Source of the DNA: Oscillospiraceae bacterium | GTDB taxonomy: Bacteria > Bacillota > Clostridia > Oscillospirales > Ruminococcaceae | Length of the DNA: 64,000 nt | Assembly (NCBI GenBank): GCA_017991935.1 | Contig: JAGOPP010000002.1 | Span: forward strand, 124,001-188,000 | Reading direction: 5' to 3' | Part shown: in pieces, positions 26,017 through 35,420 of the stretch | How the letters are laid out: each line of letters begins with the position of its first letter | Position numbering within the stretch: the first letter of the stretch is position 1 | Position numbers and translations under genes: made by a program | The notes under the pieces: model-generated | Seen by the model: only the letters and a program-made list of their open reading frames with translations | The model's database searches: none | What the model was told of the DNA's origin: nothing

Positions 26017-27102
26017 ATGGATCGGGTGTACAATTTCTCCGCAGGGCCGTCGATGCTGCCGCTGCCTGTGCTTGAGCAGGCGCAGCGGGATCTGGTCTGC
26101 TATCCCGGCGCCGGATGCAGCGTCATGGAGATGAGCCACCGATCCCGCCCCTATGAGGCGATCATCGGCCGCGCGGAAGAATCTCTGCGGAAGCTGATGC
26201 GGATCCCGGAGGACTACGCGGTGCTTTTTTTACAGGGGGGCGCCTCCTTACAGTTCTCCATGGTCCCGATGAACCTCGCGAAACGCGGCCAGACCGCGGA
26301 TTACGCCGTCACCGGGATCTTCGCAAAAAAAGCCTTCGCCGAGGCGAAAAGGTGGTGTTGTGCCAATGCCGTTTCCGACGGCTCGTTGTCTCATTACACC
26401 GCGATCCCCGATCTGACGCCCGAGATGCTCTCCCCGGACGCGGCCTACCTGCACATCACCGGGAACAATACCATCTACGGCACCGCCTACCGGACGGAGC
26501 CCGAGACAAACGGCGTCCCGCTGGTGGCGGACTGGTCCTCCGCGATCCTCGGCCGCGTGATCGACGTGGAGAAATACGCGCTGATCTACGCGGGCGCCCA
26601 GAAAAATATGGGCCCGGCCGGCGTCACGATCGTGATTATCAAAAAATCGGCAATCCCGGATGAGGTCGACCCCGTCGTCCCATCCATGCTGCAATATAAA
26701 ATTATGGCAGAGACGGGCTCCATGTACAACACGCCGCCGGCTTTTGCGATCTACGTCGCCGGGCTGGTGTTCCAGTGGGCGCTCGATCAGGGCGGCGTCG
26801 CCGCCCTCGAGGAGCGCAACGCCGCCAAAGCCGCCGTCCTCTATTCCGCGCTCGACGAGTCGAAGCTCTTTCATCCGGTCGCCGCGAGGGAATTCCGTTC
26901 CGACATGAACGTCACCTTCACGCTGCCCGACGAGAAGCTCTCCGCCGATTTTCTCCGCATGGCACAGGAGCGGGGCCTTGTCAACCTCAAAGGCCACCGC
27001 GACGTCGGCGGCTTCCGAGCCTCGATCTATAACGCCATGCCCGCCGAGGGCGTGGAGATGCTCGCGGACTGTATGCGCGGCTTTGAAAAACAAGTTTTGT
27101 AA
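26017..27102 (+). CDS. serC: Phosphoserine aminotransferase
   Basis: SerC converts 3-phosphohydroxypyruvate and glutamate to phosphoserine (serine synthesis, step two). The 361-residue fold-type I PLP protein shows VYNFSAGPSMLPLPVLEQ at the start, GGASLQFSMVPMN, the lysine region YAGAQKNMGPAGVTIVII, and NTPPAFAIY. Start ATG 26017 follows AAAGGAGTGA; the frame extends upstream to 25960 but without a ribosome site. serA follows 70 bases downstream, completing the first two steps; a phosphoserine phosphatase is not in the window. Confidence 0.96.
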   Translation: MDRVYNFSAGPSMLPLPVLEQAQRDLVCYPGAGCSVMEMSHRSRPYEAIIGRAEESLRKLMRIPEDYAVLFLQGGASLQFSMVPMNLAKRGQTADYAVTGIFAKKAFAEAKRWCCANAVSDGSLSHYTAIPDLTPEMLSPDAAYLHITGNNTIYGTAYRTEPETNGVPLVADWSSAILGRVIDVEKYALIYAGAQKNMGPAGVTIVIIKKSAIPDEVDPVVPSMLQYKIMAETGSMYNTPPAFAIYVAGLVFQWALDQGGVAALEERNAAKAAVLYSALDESKLFHPVAAREFRSDMNVTFTLPDEKLSADFLRMAQERGLVNLKGHRDVGGFRASIYNAMPAEGVEMLADCMRGFEKQVL

Positions 27103-27172
27103 CCCCCTTCTGCCATATCCCGCCCCCGCCTCCCCGCGAGAAAGAGGCCACATAATTCGATAGAAGGAGATC

Positions 27173-28342
27173 ATGGAAATGTATATCGTACATACTTATA
27201 ACAAAATCGGCCAGGCGGGCCTTGATCTTTATGACAAAAAGAAATTCGCCGTCACCGACGTGCTCGACAACCCGGACGCGATCATGGTCCACTCCGCCCC
27301 GCTGCACGACCTCGTCTTCGGCGACAAGCTCAAGGCCATCGTCCGCGTCGGCGCGGGCGTCAACACCATCCCGGTCGACCGCTGCACCGAAAACGGCATC
27401 GTCGTCTTCAACACGCCCGGCGGCAACGCCAACGCCGTGAAGGAGCTTGTGATCTCGGCGATGGTCGCCATCACCCGCAACGTGGTGGCCGCCTCCTCTT
27501 GGGTCAAGACGCTCAAGGACAGCGACAGCGAGCCGGGCAAAGAGGTCGAAAAAGGCAAGGAGGTCTTCCGCGGGCCGGAGATCATGGGCAAGCGCATCGG
27601 CGTCATCGGCGTCGGCGCGATCGGCTCCCGGATGGCGAAGGTCTGCTCCGATCTCGGCATGGACGTGATCGGCTACGACCCCTACCTGCTGCCGGCCCGC
27701 AAAAAGGAGCTCCGCGCGTACCTGAGCTTCACCGACGACGTGACGGAGATCTATAAGACCTGCGACTATATCACCGTGCATGTGCCGCTCGACGACGAGA
27801 CCCGCGACTACATCGGCGCCGCACAGCTCGACATGATGAAGCCCGGCGTCTACCTCATCAACTACGCCCGCGGCCCGATCCTCAACGAGGAGGCGGTCAA
27901 CGCGGCGCTCGTCAGCGGAAAAGTCAAGGCCTTCGCGACCGACTTCCCGACCAAAGCGCAGCTCCGGCTCGACAACGTCTTCAGCACCCCGCACCTTGGG
28001 GCCGGGACGCCGGAGGCCGACGAAAACTGCGCGGTCATGGGCGCAAAGGAGATCATCGACTACCTCGAGAACGGCAACATCACGAACTCCGTGAATCTCC
28101 CGGCGGTCAGCTTCCCCAGAGCGGCCGGGGCCCGCGTCACCCTGATCCACAGCAACGTGCCCGGCATGCTCGGCATGATCACCGAAAAGATCGCCGCGGC
28201 CGGCCTTAATATCGAAAATCTGGTCAACAAGTCCCTCGGGGGGATCGCGTACACCCTTCTGGATTTCAACACGGATTTCCCGGATTCCCTCTCCGGCGAG
28301 CTTGCGGCGCTCGAAAACGTCAAGCGCGTCCGGGTCATTTAA
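27173..28342 (+). CDS. serA: D-3-phosphoglycerate dehydrogenase
   Basis: NAD-dependent first enzyme of serine synthesis, 389 residues. Substrate-binding segment RVGAGVNTIPVDRC, NAD motif GKRIGVIGVGAIGSRMAK, catalytic Arg in NYARGPILNE, and the catalytic His in STPHLGAGT. The C-terminal about 75 residues (IHSNVPGMLGMITEKIAAAGLNI) form an ACT domain that usually binds serine for feedback inhibition. Start ATG 27173 with AGAAGGAGA; a second ATG follows two codons later. It lies between serC and a DUF1015 gene. Confidence 0.95.
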   Translation: MEMYIVHTYNKIGQAGLDLYDKKKFAVTDVLDNPDAIMVHSAPLHDLVFGDKLKAIVRVGAGVNTIPVDRCTENGIVVFNTPGGNANAVKELVISAMVAITRNVVAASSWVKTLKDSDSEPGKEVEKGKEVFRGPEIMGKRIGVIGVGAIGSRMAKVCSDLGMDVIGYDPYLLPARKKELRAYLSFTDDVTEIYKTCDYITVHVPLDDETRDYIGAAQLDMMKPGVYLINYARGPILNEEAVNAALVSGKVKAFATDFPTKAQLRLDNVFSTPHLGAGTPEADENCAVMGAKEIIDYLENGNITNSVNLPAVSFPRAAGARVTLIHSNVPGMLGMITEKIAAAGLNIENLVNKSLGGIAYTLLDFNTDFPDSLSGELAALENVKRVRVI

Positions 28343-28352
28343 CGTTCATCCC

Positions 28353-28391
28353 AAAAACACAGCGGTCCGGAGACGGGCCGCTGCGTTTTTC
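28353..28391 (+). terminator. Hairpin between serA and DUF1015 gene
   Basis: AAAAACACAGCGG paired with CCGCTGCGTTTTT with one mismatch. A terminator or attenuator; the DUF1015 gene begins only 20 bases later, so some readthrough is likely. Confidence 0.75.
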
Positions 28392-28411
28392 AAGGATTTT
28401 TGGAGGAAACT

Positions 28412-29581
28412 ATGAATTTGCAGGAGCGGTTTGCGGCCCTCGGCATCAAAGTCCCGGAGATCTTTTTGCCGGGCCGCGCGGTGGATTACCAAAAATACGC
28501 GGTGCTCGCCTGCGACCAGTACGCGGCCCAGCCCGAATACTGGGACCGCGTGCGGGAATTTGTCGGGGACGCGCCGTCGGCGCTCCATATGGTCCTGCCG
28601 GAGGCCTTTCTGCTTCGCGGGGACCATGATTACGCGGCGCGCGCCGAGGCGATGGAGCGCTACCTTTTCGACGGCACGCTCGAAAATAAGGGCGAGACGA
28701 TGGTCTTTTGCCGCAGAAAGACGCCGGATGGCGAGCGCCGGGGCCTTGTCGCCGCCTTCGACATGGAGCAGTACGATTTTAACCCGGACTCCAAGCTCCT
28801 GATCCGCGCAACCGAGGAGACCGACATCGGCCGGGTCCCGCCGCGCGTGGAGATTCGGAGGCAGTCCCCGCTCGAGCTGCCGCACGTGCTCGTGCTCATC
28901 GACGACCGTGAGAACCTGCTGATGAGCATGCTCGACGCGGAAATCGAAAATCTGCCGCTCCTCTACGACTTCGATCTGATGGAGGGCGGCGGACATCTCG
29001 CCGGCTACCGCGTCGACGCGCCGGACCTCCTTGACCGGGTGGCCCGTGCCCTCGAGACGCTCCGCGACCGGAGCGGCGACGGCTTCCTCTTCGCCATGGG
29101 CGACGGCAACCACTCCTTCGCCGCCGCGAAAACCTACTGGGAGGCGCTGAAACCCACGCTCTCCCCCGCCGATCGGGAAACTCACCCGGCCCGCTACGCG
29201 CTCGCCGAGATCATCAACCTCCACGACCCGGCGATGCCCTACGAGGGCATGAACCGGCTCCTGACGAACGTCGACCCCGGCGCGGCGCTCGCCGAGATGG
29301 GGCTTGACCCTTCGGCCCTGCCGGATTTGCAGGCGCTGCAGCCGATCCTTGACCGGTGGCTCGAATCCCACCCCGAGGCGCGGCTCGAATATGTGCACGA
29401 CGCGGCGACCTGCCGGGAACTCGGCGAAGCCCCGCGCAGCCTCGCCTTCACCTACGAGACGTTCGACAAGGAGAGCCTCTTCGACGTGGTGCGGAAGAAC
29501 GGCCGTTTTGTCCGCAAAAGCTTCGCGATGGGACATCCTTTTGAAAAGCGGTATTATCTGGAAGCCAGAAAAATAAAATGA
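28412..29581 (+). CDS. DUF1015 family protein
   Basis: 389-residue protein of unknown biochemical function. Family features: VLACDQYAAQPEYWDRV near the N-terminus, the FAMGDGNHSFAAAKTYWE signature (about residue 230), and HPARYALAEIINLHDPA. DUF1015 genes often sit beside serA and serC in anaerobes, as here, so a role around serine or phosphoserine is inferred but not known. Start ATG 28412 with GGAGG six bases before it. Confidence 0.85.
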   Translation: MNLQERFAALGIKVPEIFLPGRAVDYQKYAVLACDQYAAQPEYWDRVREFVGDAPSALHMVLPEAFLLRGDHDYAARAEAMERYLFDGTLENKGETMVFCRRKTPDGERRGLVAAFDMEQYDFNPDSKLLIRATEETDIGRVPPRVEIRRQSPLELPHVLVLIDDRENLLMSMLDAEIENLPLLYDFDLMEGGGHLAGYRVDAPDLLDRVARALETLRDRSGDGFLFAMGDGNHSFAAAKTYWEALKPTLSPADRETHPARYALAEIINLHDPAMPYEGMNRLLTNVDPGAALAEMGLDPSALPDLQALQPILDRWLESHPEARLEYVHDAATCRELGEAPRSLAFTYETFDKESLFDVVRKNGRFVRKSFAMGHPFEKRYYLEARKIK

Positions 29582-29770
29582 TTCATGGAAACGCCGCGGA
29601 TCCCCAACCGGATCCGTGGATAAAAAATAGGTTCGACGGGGGGTGTCTCATGGAAAAAAGCAGCCGTATGTCTTCTTCTCCGTTCCGACGCCCAAGGCGT
29701 GGAAAAGCAGCCGGTTTTTGTAAAATGTCCCTTGTTTTTTCAACAGTTTCACAAAATTTCGTACATTTGC

Positions 29771-29799
29771 TTGCGCATTTTTGGAAAAAAGGTTATACT
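29771..29799 (+). promoter_or_regulatory. Promoter of ppsA
   Basis: TTGCGC (29771-29776), 17-base spacer, TATACT (29794-29799). Confidence 0.75.
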
Positions 29800-29832
29800 G
29801 AATGAGTAATATTAAGTAAACGGGGTGAAAAG

Positions 29833-32211
29833 ATGGAAAAGGAAAATCAGTTCCTGCTCTGGTTTGACGAGCTGGAACGAAAAGATGTATCGATTGTCGG
29901 CGGCAAATCCTCCTCCCTCGGCGAAATGACCTCCAAAACGAACGTCCCCGTCCCCTACGGTTTCGCGACGACCGCCTACGCCTACCGATATTTTTTGGAA
30001 TCCACCGGCCTCAAGGATGAGATGTACGCCATGCTCAGGGGCCTTGACGTCGACAATTCCGTAAAACTTCACGAGGTTTGCTCCGCCATCCGGGCGAAAT
30101 TCGTGGAGAAGCAGATGCCGGCCGATCTCGAAAAAGCCATCAAAGACGCTTACTTGGAGCTGGCCGCGCGCATCCGCCGCGACTGCCCCGAGCTGATCGG
30201 CGACGATCTGCCGCTCGTGGCCGTGCGCTCCAGCGCGACGGCCGAGGACCTGCCGGACGCCTCCTTCGCGGGCCAGCAGGATACATACCTCAACGTGGTC
30301 GGCGGCGACGAGGTCGTCAGGAAAGTCAAGGAGTGCTACGCCTCCTGCTTCACCGACCGCGCCACCTTCTACCGCGAAAAACAGGGCTACGATCACATGA
30401 ATCTCGCCCTCTCCGCCGCCATCCAGATGATGGTCTTTTCCAAGGCCTCCGGCGTTATGTTCTCGGTGAACATCTCCAACGGCGACGACAGCAAGATCAT
30501 CATCGAGGCCGCCTACGGCCTCGGCGAATACGTCGTGCAGGGCATCGTCACGCCGGATAACTACATCGTGGACAAGGAGACATTGCAGATCGTCTCCAGA
30601 GACGTGCACGTCCAGAACATCATGTACGCCTGCAAGGCCGGCGGCGACTGCGAGGAGCGCGAGGTTGCCCCCGAGGACGCGATCCAGCAAAAGCTCTCCA
30701 ACAAGCAGATTTTGGAGCTCGCCGGGTACGCGAAGGGCCTCGAGGAGCACTACGGCTGCTACATGGATATGGAGTGGGGCATCGACGAGCGCACCAACAA
30801 GATCTGGCTGCTGCAGGCGCGCCCCGAGACCGTTTGGAGCCGTAAAAACAAAAAGAGCAGCGAATCCGCCGCCCGCGAAGTCATCGTAAAAGGGCTTCCC
30901 GCGAGCCCGGGCCTGATCTCCGGGAAGGCACACGTGATCCTGAGCCCGGAGCACATCGATCTCTTTAACGACGGCGAGATCCTCGTCACCGAGATGACCG
31001 CGCCGGACTGGGTGCCCGCCATGAAGAAGGCCAAGGCCATCGTCACCAACTCCGGCGGCATGACCTGCCACGCCTCCATCGTCAGCCGCGAGCTCGGCAT
31101 CCCCTGCATCGTCGGCACCAAGAGCCGCGGCAACGCCTGCACCGAGGTCATCACCGACGGCATGGAGATCACCGTCGACGCGAACAACGGCGTCGTTTAT
31201 AGGGGCATCATCGAGGAAAAGAAACCCGAGGCCGCCCCCGCCGCCGGATCTGTCGTCGCGGAAACCTTCCCGGTCACCGGCACCAAGATCTATATGAATC
31301 TCGGCGACCCGGATCTGGCCGAGAAATACGCCCCGCTCCCCTGCGACGGCATCGGCCTGATGCGCGAGGAATTCATCTGGACCACCTACATTCACGAGCA
31401 TCCGCTCTATCTGATCAAATCCGGCCATCCGGAAAAGGTTGTCGACCAACTGGCCGAGGGCTTCCGCACGGTCTGCCAAGCGATGGGCGAGCGCCCGGTG
31501 GTGCTGCGCTTCTCCGACTTCAAATCCAGCGAATACCGCGACCTCAAGGGCGGCGACGAATTTGAGCCGAACGAGCCCTCCGCCCTGCTCGGCTGGAGAG
31601 GCGCCTCCCGGTACTACGACCCCAAATACATCGAGGGCTTCCGCCTCGAGTGTCAGGCGGTGCGCAAGGTGCGGGAGGAATACGGCCTCAAGAACCTGCA
31701 CGTGATGATCCCGTTCTGCCGCAGCGTCGCGGAGTGCGAAAAGGTCGTCAACATCATGGCCGAGGAGGGACTCCGCCGCGGGCCCGACTTCAAGGTCTGG
31801 CTGATGGCCGAGATCCCCGCCAACATCATCCTCGCCGACCAGTTCAACCGCTTCGTGGACGGATACTCCATCGGCTCCAACGACCTGACCATGCTCGTGC
31901 TCGGCTGCGACCGCGACAACGACACGGTCTCCCACATCTTCGACGAGCGCAACCTCGCCGTCCGCCGCGCGGTCAAGCACCTGATCGAGGCCGCCCACAA
32001 GGACGGCAAGACCGTCTCCATCTGCGGGCAGGCGCCGAGCGTCTATCCGGAATTCGCCGAGTTCCTCGTGCGCTCCGGCATCGACAGCATCTCCGTCAAC
32101 CCGGACCGCGTCAAATTCACCCGCAAGATGGTCGCGCAGGTCGAGCAGCGCATCCTGCTCGACGCCCTCACCAACCGCGGCCGCGTGCTCGACACCGACG
32201 TGATCTGGTAA
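29833..32211 (+). CDS. ppsA: Phosphoenolpyruvate synthase (pyruvate, water dikinase)
   Basis: Converts pyruvate + ATP + water to PEP + AMP + phosphate, for gluconeogenesis. 792 residues in three domains: N-terminal ATP-grasp (VGGKSSSLGEM, VAVRSSATAEDLPDASFAGQQDT), central phosphohistidine domain with the catalytic His in GGMTCHASIVSRELG (about residue 412), and C-terminal PEP/pyruvate TIM barrel (GIGLMREEFI, catalytic Cys in SICGQAPS). Length agrees with PpsA rather than the longer PpdK. RBS in AACGGGGTGAAAAG. Promoter at 29771 and terminator at 32259. Confidence 0.95.
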   Translation: MEKENQFLLWFDELERKDVSIVGGKSSSLGEMTSKTNVPVPYGFATTAYAYRYFLESTGLKDEMYAMLRGLDVDNSVKLHEVCSAIRAKFVEKQMPADLEKAIKDAYLELAARIRRDCPELIGDDLPLVAVRSSATAEDLPDASFAGQQDTYLNVVGGDEVVRKVKECYASCFTDRATFYREKQGYDHMNLALSAAIQMMVFSKASGVMFSVNISNGDDSKIIIEAAYGLGEYVVQGIVTPDNYIVDKETLQIVSRDVHVQNIMYACKAGGDCEEREVAPEDAIQQKLSNKQILELAGYAKGLEEHYGCYMDMEWGIDERTNKIWLLQARPETVWSRKNKKSSESAAREVIVKGLPASPGLISGKAHVILSPEHIDLFNDGEILVTEMTAPDWVPAMKKAKAIVTNSGGMTCHASIVSRELGIPCIVGTKSRGNACTEVITDGMEITVDANNGVVYRGIIEEKKPEAAPAAGSVVAETFPVTGTKIYMNLGDPDLAEKYAPLPCDGIGLMREEFIWTTYIHEHPLYLIKSGHPEKVVDQLAEGFRTVCQAMGERPVVLRFSDFKSSEYRDLKGGDEFEPNEPSALLGWRGASRYYDPKYIEGFRLECQAVRKVREEYGLKNLHVMIPFCRSVAECEKVVNIMAEEGLRRGPDFKVWLMAEIPANIILADQFNRFVDGYSIGSNDLTMLVLGCDRDNDTVSHIFDERNLAVRRAVKHLIEAAHKDGKTVSICGQAPSVYPEFAEFLVRSGIDSISVNPDRVKFTRKMVAQVEQRILLDALTNRGRVLDTDVIW

Positions 32212-32258
32212 CTGTTTTCCCTGATAGCAAAAAGAAAGAGACCGTCGCAAAATCGGTT

Positions 32259-32310
32259 GTAAAAAGTCGGAGCAGGCATCCCGAAAAGGTTGGCTGTCCC
32301 GACTTTTTAC
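32259..32310 (+). terminator. Terminator after ppsA
   Basis: GTAAAAAGTCGG paired with CCGACTTTTTAC over a 28-base loop. Confidence 0.78.
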
Positions 32311-32456
32311 TTTAAAATTTAATTATAAAACAAGCCAAAGAGCTCTTAACGCATAACAAGTATGAGTGAAATTTCAACAGCCGCAGTTGAGGTACTTACG
32401 GCCGATTCCCTATAATGTCCCCAACGATTGCTCCTAGCGCAGGTACCCTCCGCTTT

Positions 32457-33233
32457 TCAAAGCAGCGTATGCAAAGTACGAAATACTTCCGCGCTGCAGT
32501 CATATAAATCTCTACGTTTTTTGCGGCAAGATGGATGATAAAAGCTCAGAAAAACGCTGTTGTCTGTCTGGAAATAGTTCGCCTTGAAAGCGCCGGTAAT
32601 GGGAAGCTCTTGCTCTTCACCGCCGAAAATTTTTTTTGCAAAATCAAAAACTTTCTTGCCGCCGCAAATTACAACGTCAGGGTTTATATATGTAATTTCT
32701 TTGCGAAGCACCTCAAGAACTTTTTCGTTTTGCAAATAGTTATTTAACGCTTTCCATTCGGTCGAGCCACCTCCCCATGTTTTTTTGAGGTTGATAATCG
32801 CTGTTTTTCTGAGGTTTTTTCGCAGTATTTCTGTGTTGAACCGTCCGCTTGCCATATATTCTTCATATGGGATGCATTTGTCTGCCAACACATCATAGAA
32901 AACATCCAAATACATACAGACATTATAAAATGTTTTATAAAATGTATTGCTGTTCTCTTCATCTCCGAGCTCGCTATTTGCCTGCTGGTGTTGGAGCCAC
33001 CCTCTGTAATCCCAGTTATTATAGCTTTCCCTGGCCTTCCCTCTGCTATCATTCCCGTTTGTTTCTTTAAGCAGAAAGATGGCCCTTTGAGGTTGTATAT
33101 AGAAACATTCCTCGTCGACGATTCCGTCAGAGCATATGCCGTTCTGTGTTTCGCTTATTGAAGTATCCGCCTGTAATAAGGCCTCACGATTACTAATTAA
33201 CAGTTCTTCTATTCGTTTGGTTACTGATTGCAT
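32457..33233 (-). CDS. Uracil-DNA-glycosylase-like hypothetical protein
   Basis: 258-residue AT-rich gene. Not a named family, but the layout resembles the uracil-DNA glycosylase superfamily: IFLLKETNGNDS near residue 55 at the position of the first catalytic motif, a core strand PDVVICGGKKVFDFAKK, and a C-terminal SFYHPSCRKKRR matching the H-P-S motif 2. DNA glycosylase activity is not shown by this; the fold also occurs in proteins of unknown role. Start ATG 33233 with AAAGGAGAG. It is in a region that looks horizontally acquired. Confidence 0.7.
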   Translation of the reverse strand: MQSVTKRIEELLISNREALLQADTSISETQNGICSDGIVDEECFYIQPQRAIFLLKETNGNDSRGKARESYNNWDYRGWLQHQQANSELGDEENSNTFYKTFYNVCMYLDVFYDVLADKCIPYEEYMASGRFNTEILRKNLRKTAIINLKKTWGGGSTEWKALNNYLQNEKVLEVLRKEITYINPDVVICGGKKVFDFAKKIFGGEEQELPITGAFKANYFQTDNSVFLSFYHPSCRKKRRDLYDCSAEVFRTLHTLL

Positions 33234-33425
33234 ATTAATCTCTCCTTTGCATTTTTTACGATAATCGTACGGCATTGATTTAACTTTACGAAACAAGTGT
33301 TGGCTAGGACTAAATCCGTTCTCCGTCACGCCTATAATTTCCCAAGGGAAAGCAACTTATCGCAGTCAAAATAAATTGCGGTGCCATTTACACAGGTTTT
33401 TACTATCCGAATCATCCCTTAAATT

Positions 33426-33923
33426 TTAAGAATTATCATCCATATCATTGTCGGTGATTAAAACGGCAGGGTCTATCCCCCAAGAAAACTCCTTATCATT
33501 TTTTAAATACGCCCAGCCGTCTTTATCGCCAATGCCAAAATTGTAAGTATCCCAAAAGCAGATTCTTTTAAATAAGATTTTATCTGTATTTGGGTCATAA
33601 GTAAAATAAAATAGTAGGTCACTTTTTTTAAGCTGTCGATTCGGATTCTCATATTGATAGACAAGCTGGACGATGTATCTGTTGTACCCATCGGTTTCAA
33701 CTTTACTACTTTCATACATTAAATTGAACACACTCTCCATATTTAGATTGTATTCTTCATTTAACTGTTTTGCGTTCGCGACAGCCTGCTCATCGGTCAG
33801 AGTAAAAGGTTCCTGCTCATGATTAGCATTGATACCGTCGTTGTCGTTTGTAGGTACATTACCACAACCTATAAACGATAAAAGGCTGAATATAATGAGG
33901 CACTCAACTAATATTCGTTTCAA
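33426..33923 (-). CDS. Hypothetical lipoprotein
   Basis: 165 residues, not recognised. The N-terminal signal ends at lipobox SFIGC (Cys about residue 20), followed by an Asn/Asp-rich linker. The rest has a possible cystatin- or PepSY-like alpha+beta pattern (TDEQAVANAKQLNEEYNL, YIVQLVYQYEN, LLFYFTYDPNTDKILFKRI). TTG start at 33923 follows GAGGAGGAG at good spacing. AT-rich like its neighbour. Confidence 0.75.
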   Translation of the reverse strand: MKRILVECLIIFSLLSFIGCGNVPTNDNDGINANHEQEPFTLTDEQAVANAKQLNEEYNLNMESVFNLMYESSKVETDGYNRYIVQLVYQYENPNRQLKKSDLLFYFTYDPNTDKILFKRICFWDTYNFGIGDKDGWAYLKNDKEFSWGIDPAVLITDNDMDDNS

Positions 33924-34184
33924 AAAATCTCCTCCTCAAAATCAGATCAATCATTTTAAATTGTTATATACTTCGTAATAAAATCTGAAATCACTCTTTT
34001 TTTATAAGATCATTTTTAAATTTCAGCAGATTTAACAATTTAGTGTTGACTGTTTTGTACTACACCCACAGCTCTACCCAAAGAAATCGCTCGCCGAAGA
34101 ACAGCACGTGGATGACCGCGAAGCCGGCAAACTCCCTGAACACGCCCGCCGGTGCAGACAGAGGGACAACTACTCTGCGCGCGC

Positions 34185-34219
34185 AAAAAAGCGGGCGGCC
34201 CCGTCCGGGCCGCCCGCTT
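34185..34219 (-). terminator. Terminator of perR-hrb-rbr operon
   Basis: AAAAAAGCGGGCGGCCC / GGGCCGCCCGCTT; reading on the minus strand the stem is followed by six T. Confidence 0.92.
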
Positions 34220-34234
34220 CGTTTTGCTATTGGA

Positions 34235-34774
34235 TCAATAATTCTCGGCGCGGAGCTGGAAATAGGACTGCGGATGGCTGCACACCGGGCAGATCTCCGG
34301 GGCGTTCTCGCCGACATGGATATGGCCGCAGTTGGAGCATTTCCAGATCACGATGGAGCCTTTTTTGAAGACTTCGCCGTTCTTGACGTTCTCCAGAAGC
34401 TTGAGATAGCGCTCCTCGTGGGTCTTTTCGATCGCGGCGACGCCCTCGAATTTGGCGGCGATCTCAAAGAAGCCCTCTTCCCTCGCCTCTTTGGCAAAGG
34501 TCGCGTACATCTCGTACCACTCGTAATGCTCGCCGGTGGCGGCGGTGAGAAGGTTCTCGGTCGTGGATTTGATCTCCCCGCCCACCAGATATTTGTACCA
34601 GAGTTTGGCGTGCTCCTTCTCGTTGCCGGCCGTCTCCTCAAAGATGTCCGCGATCTGGTTGAAGCCCTCTTTTCTCGCTTTGCCGCTGAAATAGGTGTAC
34701 TTGTTTCTGGCCTCGGATTCGCCCGCGAACGCGGTCATGAGATTTTTCTCGGTTTTGCTGCCTTTGAGTTCCAT
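34235..34774 (-). CDS. rbr: Rubrerythrin
   Basis: NADH-linked peroxide reductase of anaerobes, 179 residues. N-terminal ferritin-like four-helix domain with di-iron ligands ([48 protein letters not shown]) and a C-terminal rubredoxin domain ([10 protein letters not shown] ... CPVCSHP). Start ATG 34774 with AAAGGAGAG; the longer open frame upstream overlaps the next gene and has no ribosome site. Third gene of the PerR-type operon. Confidence 0.96.
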   Translation of the reverse strand: MELKGSKTEKNLMTAFAGESEARNKYTYFSGKARKEGFNQIADIFEETAGNEKEHAKLWYKYLVGGEIKSTTENLLTAATGEHYEWYEMYATFAKEAREEGFFEIAAKFEGVAAIEKTHEERYLKLLENVKNGEVFKKGSIVIWKCSNCGHIHVGENAPEICPVCSHPQSYFQLRAENY

Positions 34775-34805
34775 AACAATCTCTCCTTTTTTTATAATGA
34801 TCGGT

Positions 34806-35420
34806 TTATTCTTCCATGATTGGAACAAAATCAACGGCGCCGTGCTTGCAGACCGGGCAGATGAAGTCCGGCGGGAGCACCTCGCCCTCGTAAATATATC
34901 CGCAGACGACGCACCGCCAGCCCTTGATGCCCTTGGCCGGCTTGAATTTCGGCTTGATGTTCTCCTGATAATAAGTATAGGTGACGGAATCGGCGTCTCC
35001 CACGACTTCGGCGTCGTCGATGTCCGCGATGAACATAACGTGGGTGCCGAGATCAATTTCCTGCACGACCGTCCCGGAAAACACGGCGCTCACATGCTCC
35101 GTCAGCTGGAGGATTCCGTTGTCGCCGCGTTTGACGGCCTCAAAATCCGCGAATTTGTCGGCGTCCTTGCCGCTCTGAAAACCGAAGCGCTTGAATAATT
35201 CAAACGGCGCGGTGACGTCCAGCGCGGATACGCTGAACTTTCCAGTCTTTTGGATCATCTGGCACGTCAGATTCAGTTTATTGATCGCGATGCTCGCGCG
35301 CAGCGGCGTGCTCGTCACTTGGGAAAAGGTATTGATGATGCAGCCGTTGTCCTTTTCGCCGTCCCTCGCGGTCAGCACGAAAAGGCCGTAGCTGATTTTA
35401 AATAACGCTCTGTTATCCAT
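34806..35420 (-). CDS. hrb: Flavin reductase-rubredoxin fusion (high-molecular-weight rubredoxin)
   Basis: 204 residues. Residues 1-150 form an FMN-binding flavin reductase-like domain ([33 protein letters not shown]). Residues 155-204 are a rubredoxin ([12 protein letters not shown] ... CPVCKHG). Such Hrb proteins pass electrons from NAD(P)H to flavodiiron proteins or rubrerythrin. It lies between perR and rbr and its start overlaps perR by eight bases, so the three work as a peroxide/oxygen defence unit. Confidence 0.93.
   Translation of the reverse strand: MDNRALFKISYGLFVLTARDGEKDNGCIINTFSQVTSTPLRASIAINKLNLTCQMIQKTGKFSVSALDVTAPFELFKRFGFQSGKDADKFADFEAVKRGDNGILQLTEHVSAVFSGTVVQEIDLGTHVMFIADIDDAEVVGDADSVTYTYYQENIKPKFKPAKGIKGWRCVVCGYIYEGEVLPPDFICPVCKHGAVDFVPIMEE

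Larger units (their letters stand above)
32320..34050. other. AT-rich insert between ppsA and the rubrerythrin operon
   Basis: Base composition falls sharply from the GC-rich surroundings over about 1.7 kb, and codon use of the two genes inside (AT-ending codons) differs from neighbours. No integrase, transposase or clear flanking repeats were seen. A promoter-like pair TTGAGG-N18-TATAAT (32387-32416, plus) has no evident gene after it. Confidence 0.75.

Noticed and set aside
29650..29805. Possible 51-residue gene before ppsA with a GGGGGG ribosome-like site
   Set aside because: It contains the ppsA promoter and has no family-like features; the G run alone is weak evidence.
34060..34180. Reverse-strand hydrophobic frame (VFREFAGFAVIHVLFFGERF) beside the AT-rich insert
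   Set aside because: No ribosome site or recognisable family, and it reads from within the terminator hairpin of the rubrerythrin operon. It might be a remnant of an interrupted gene but this cannot be supported.
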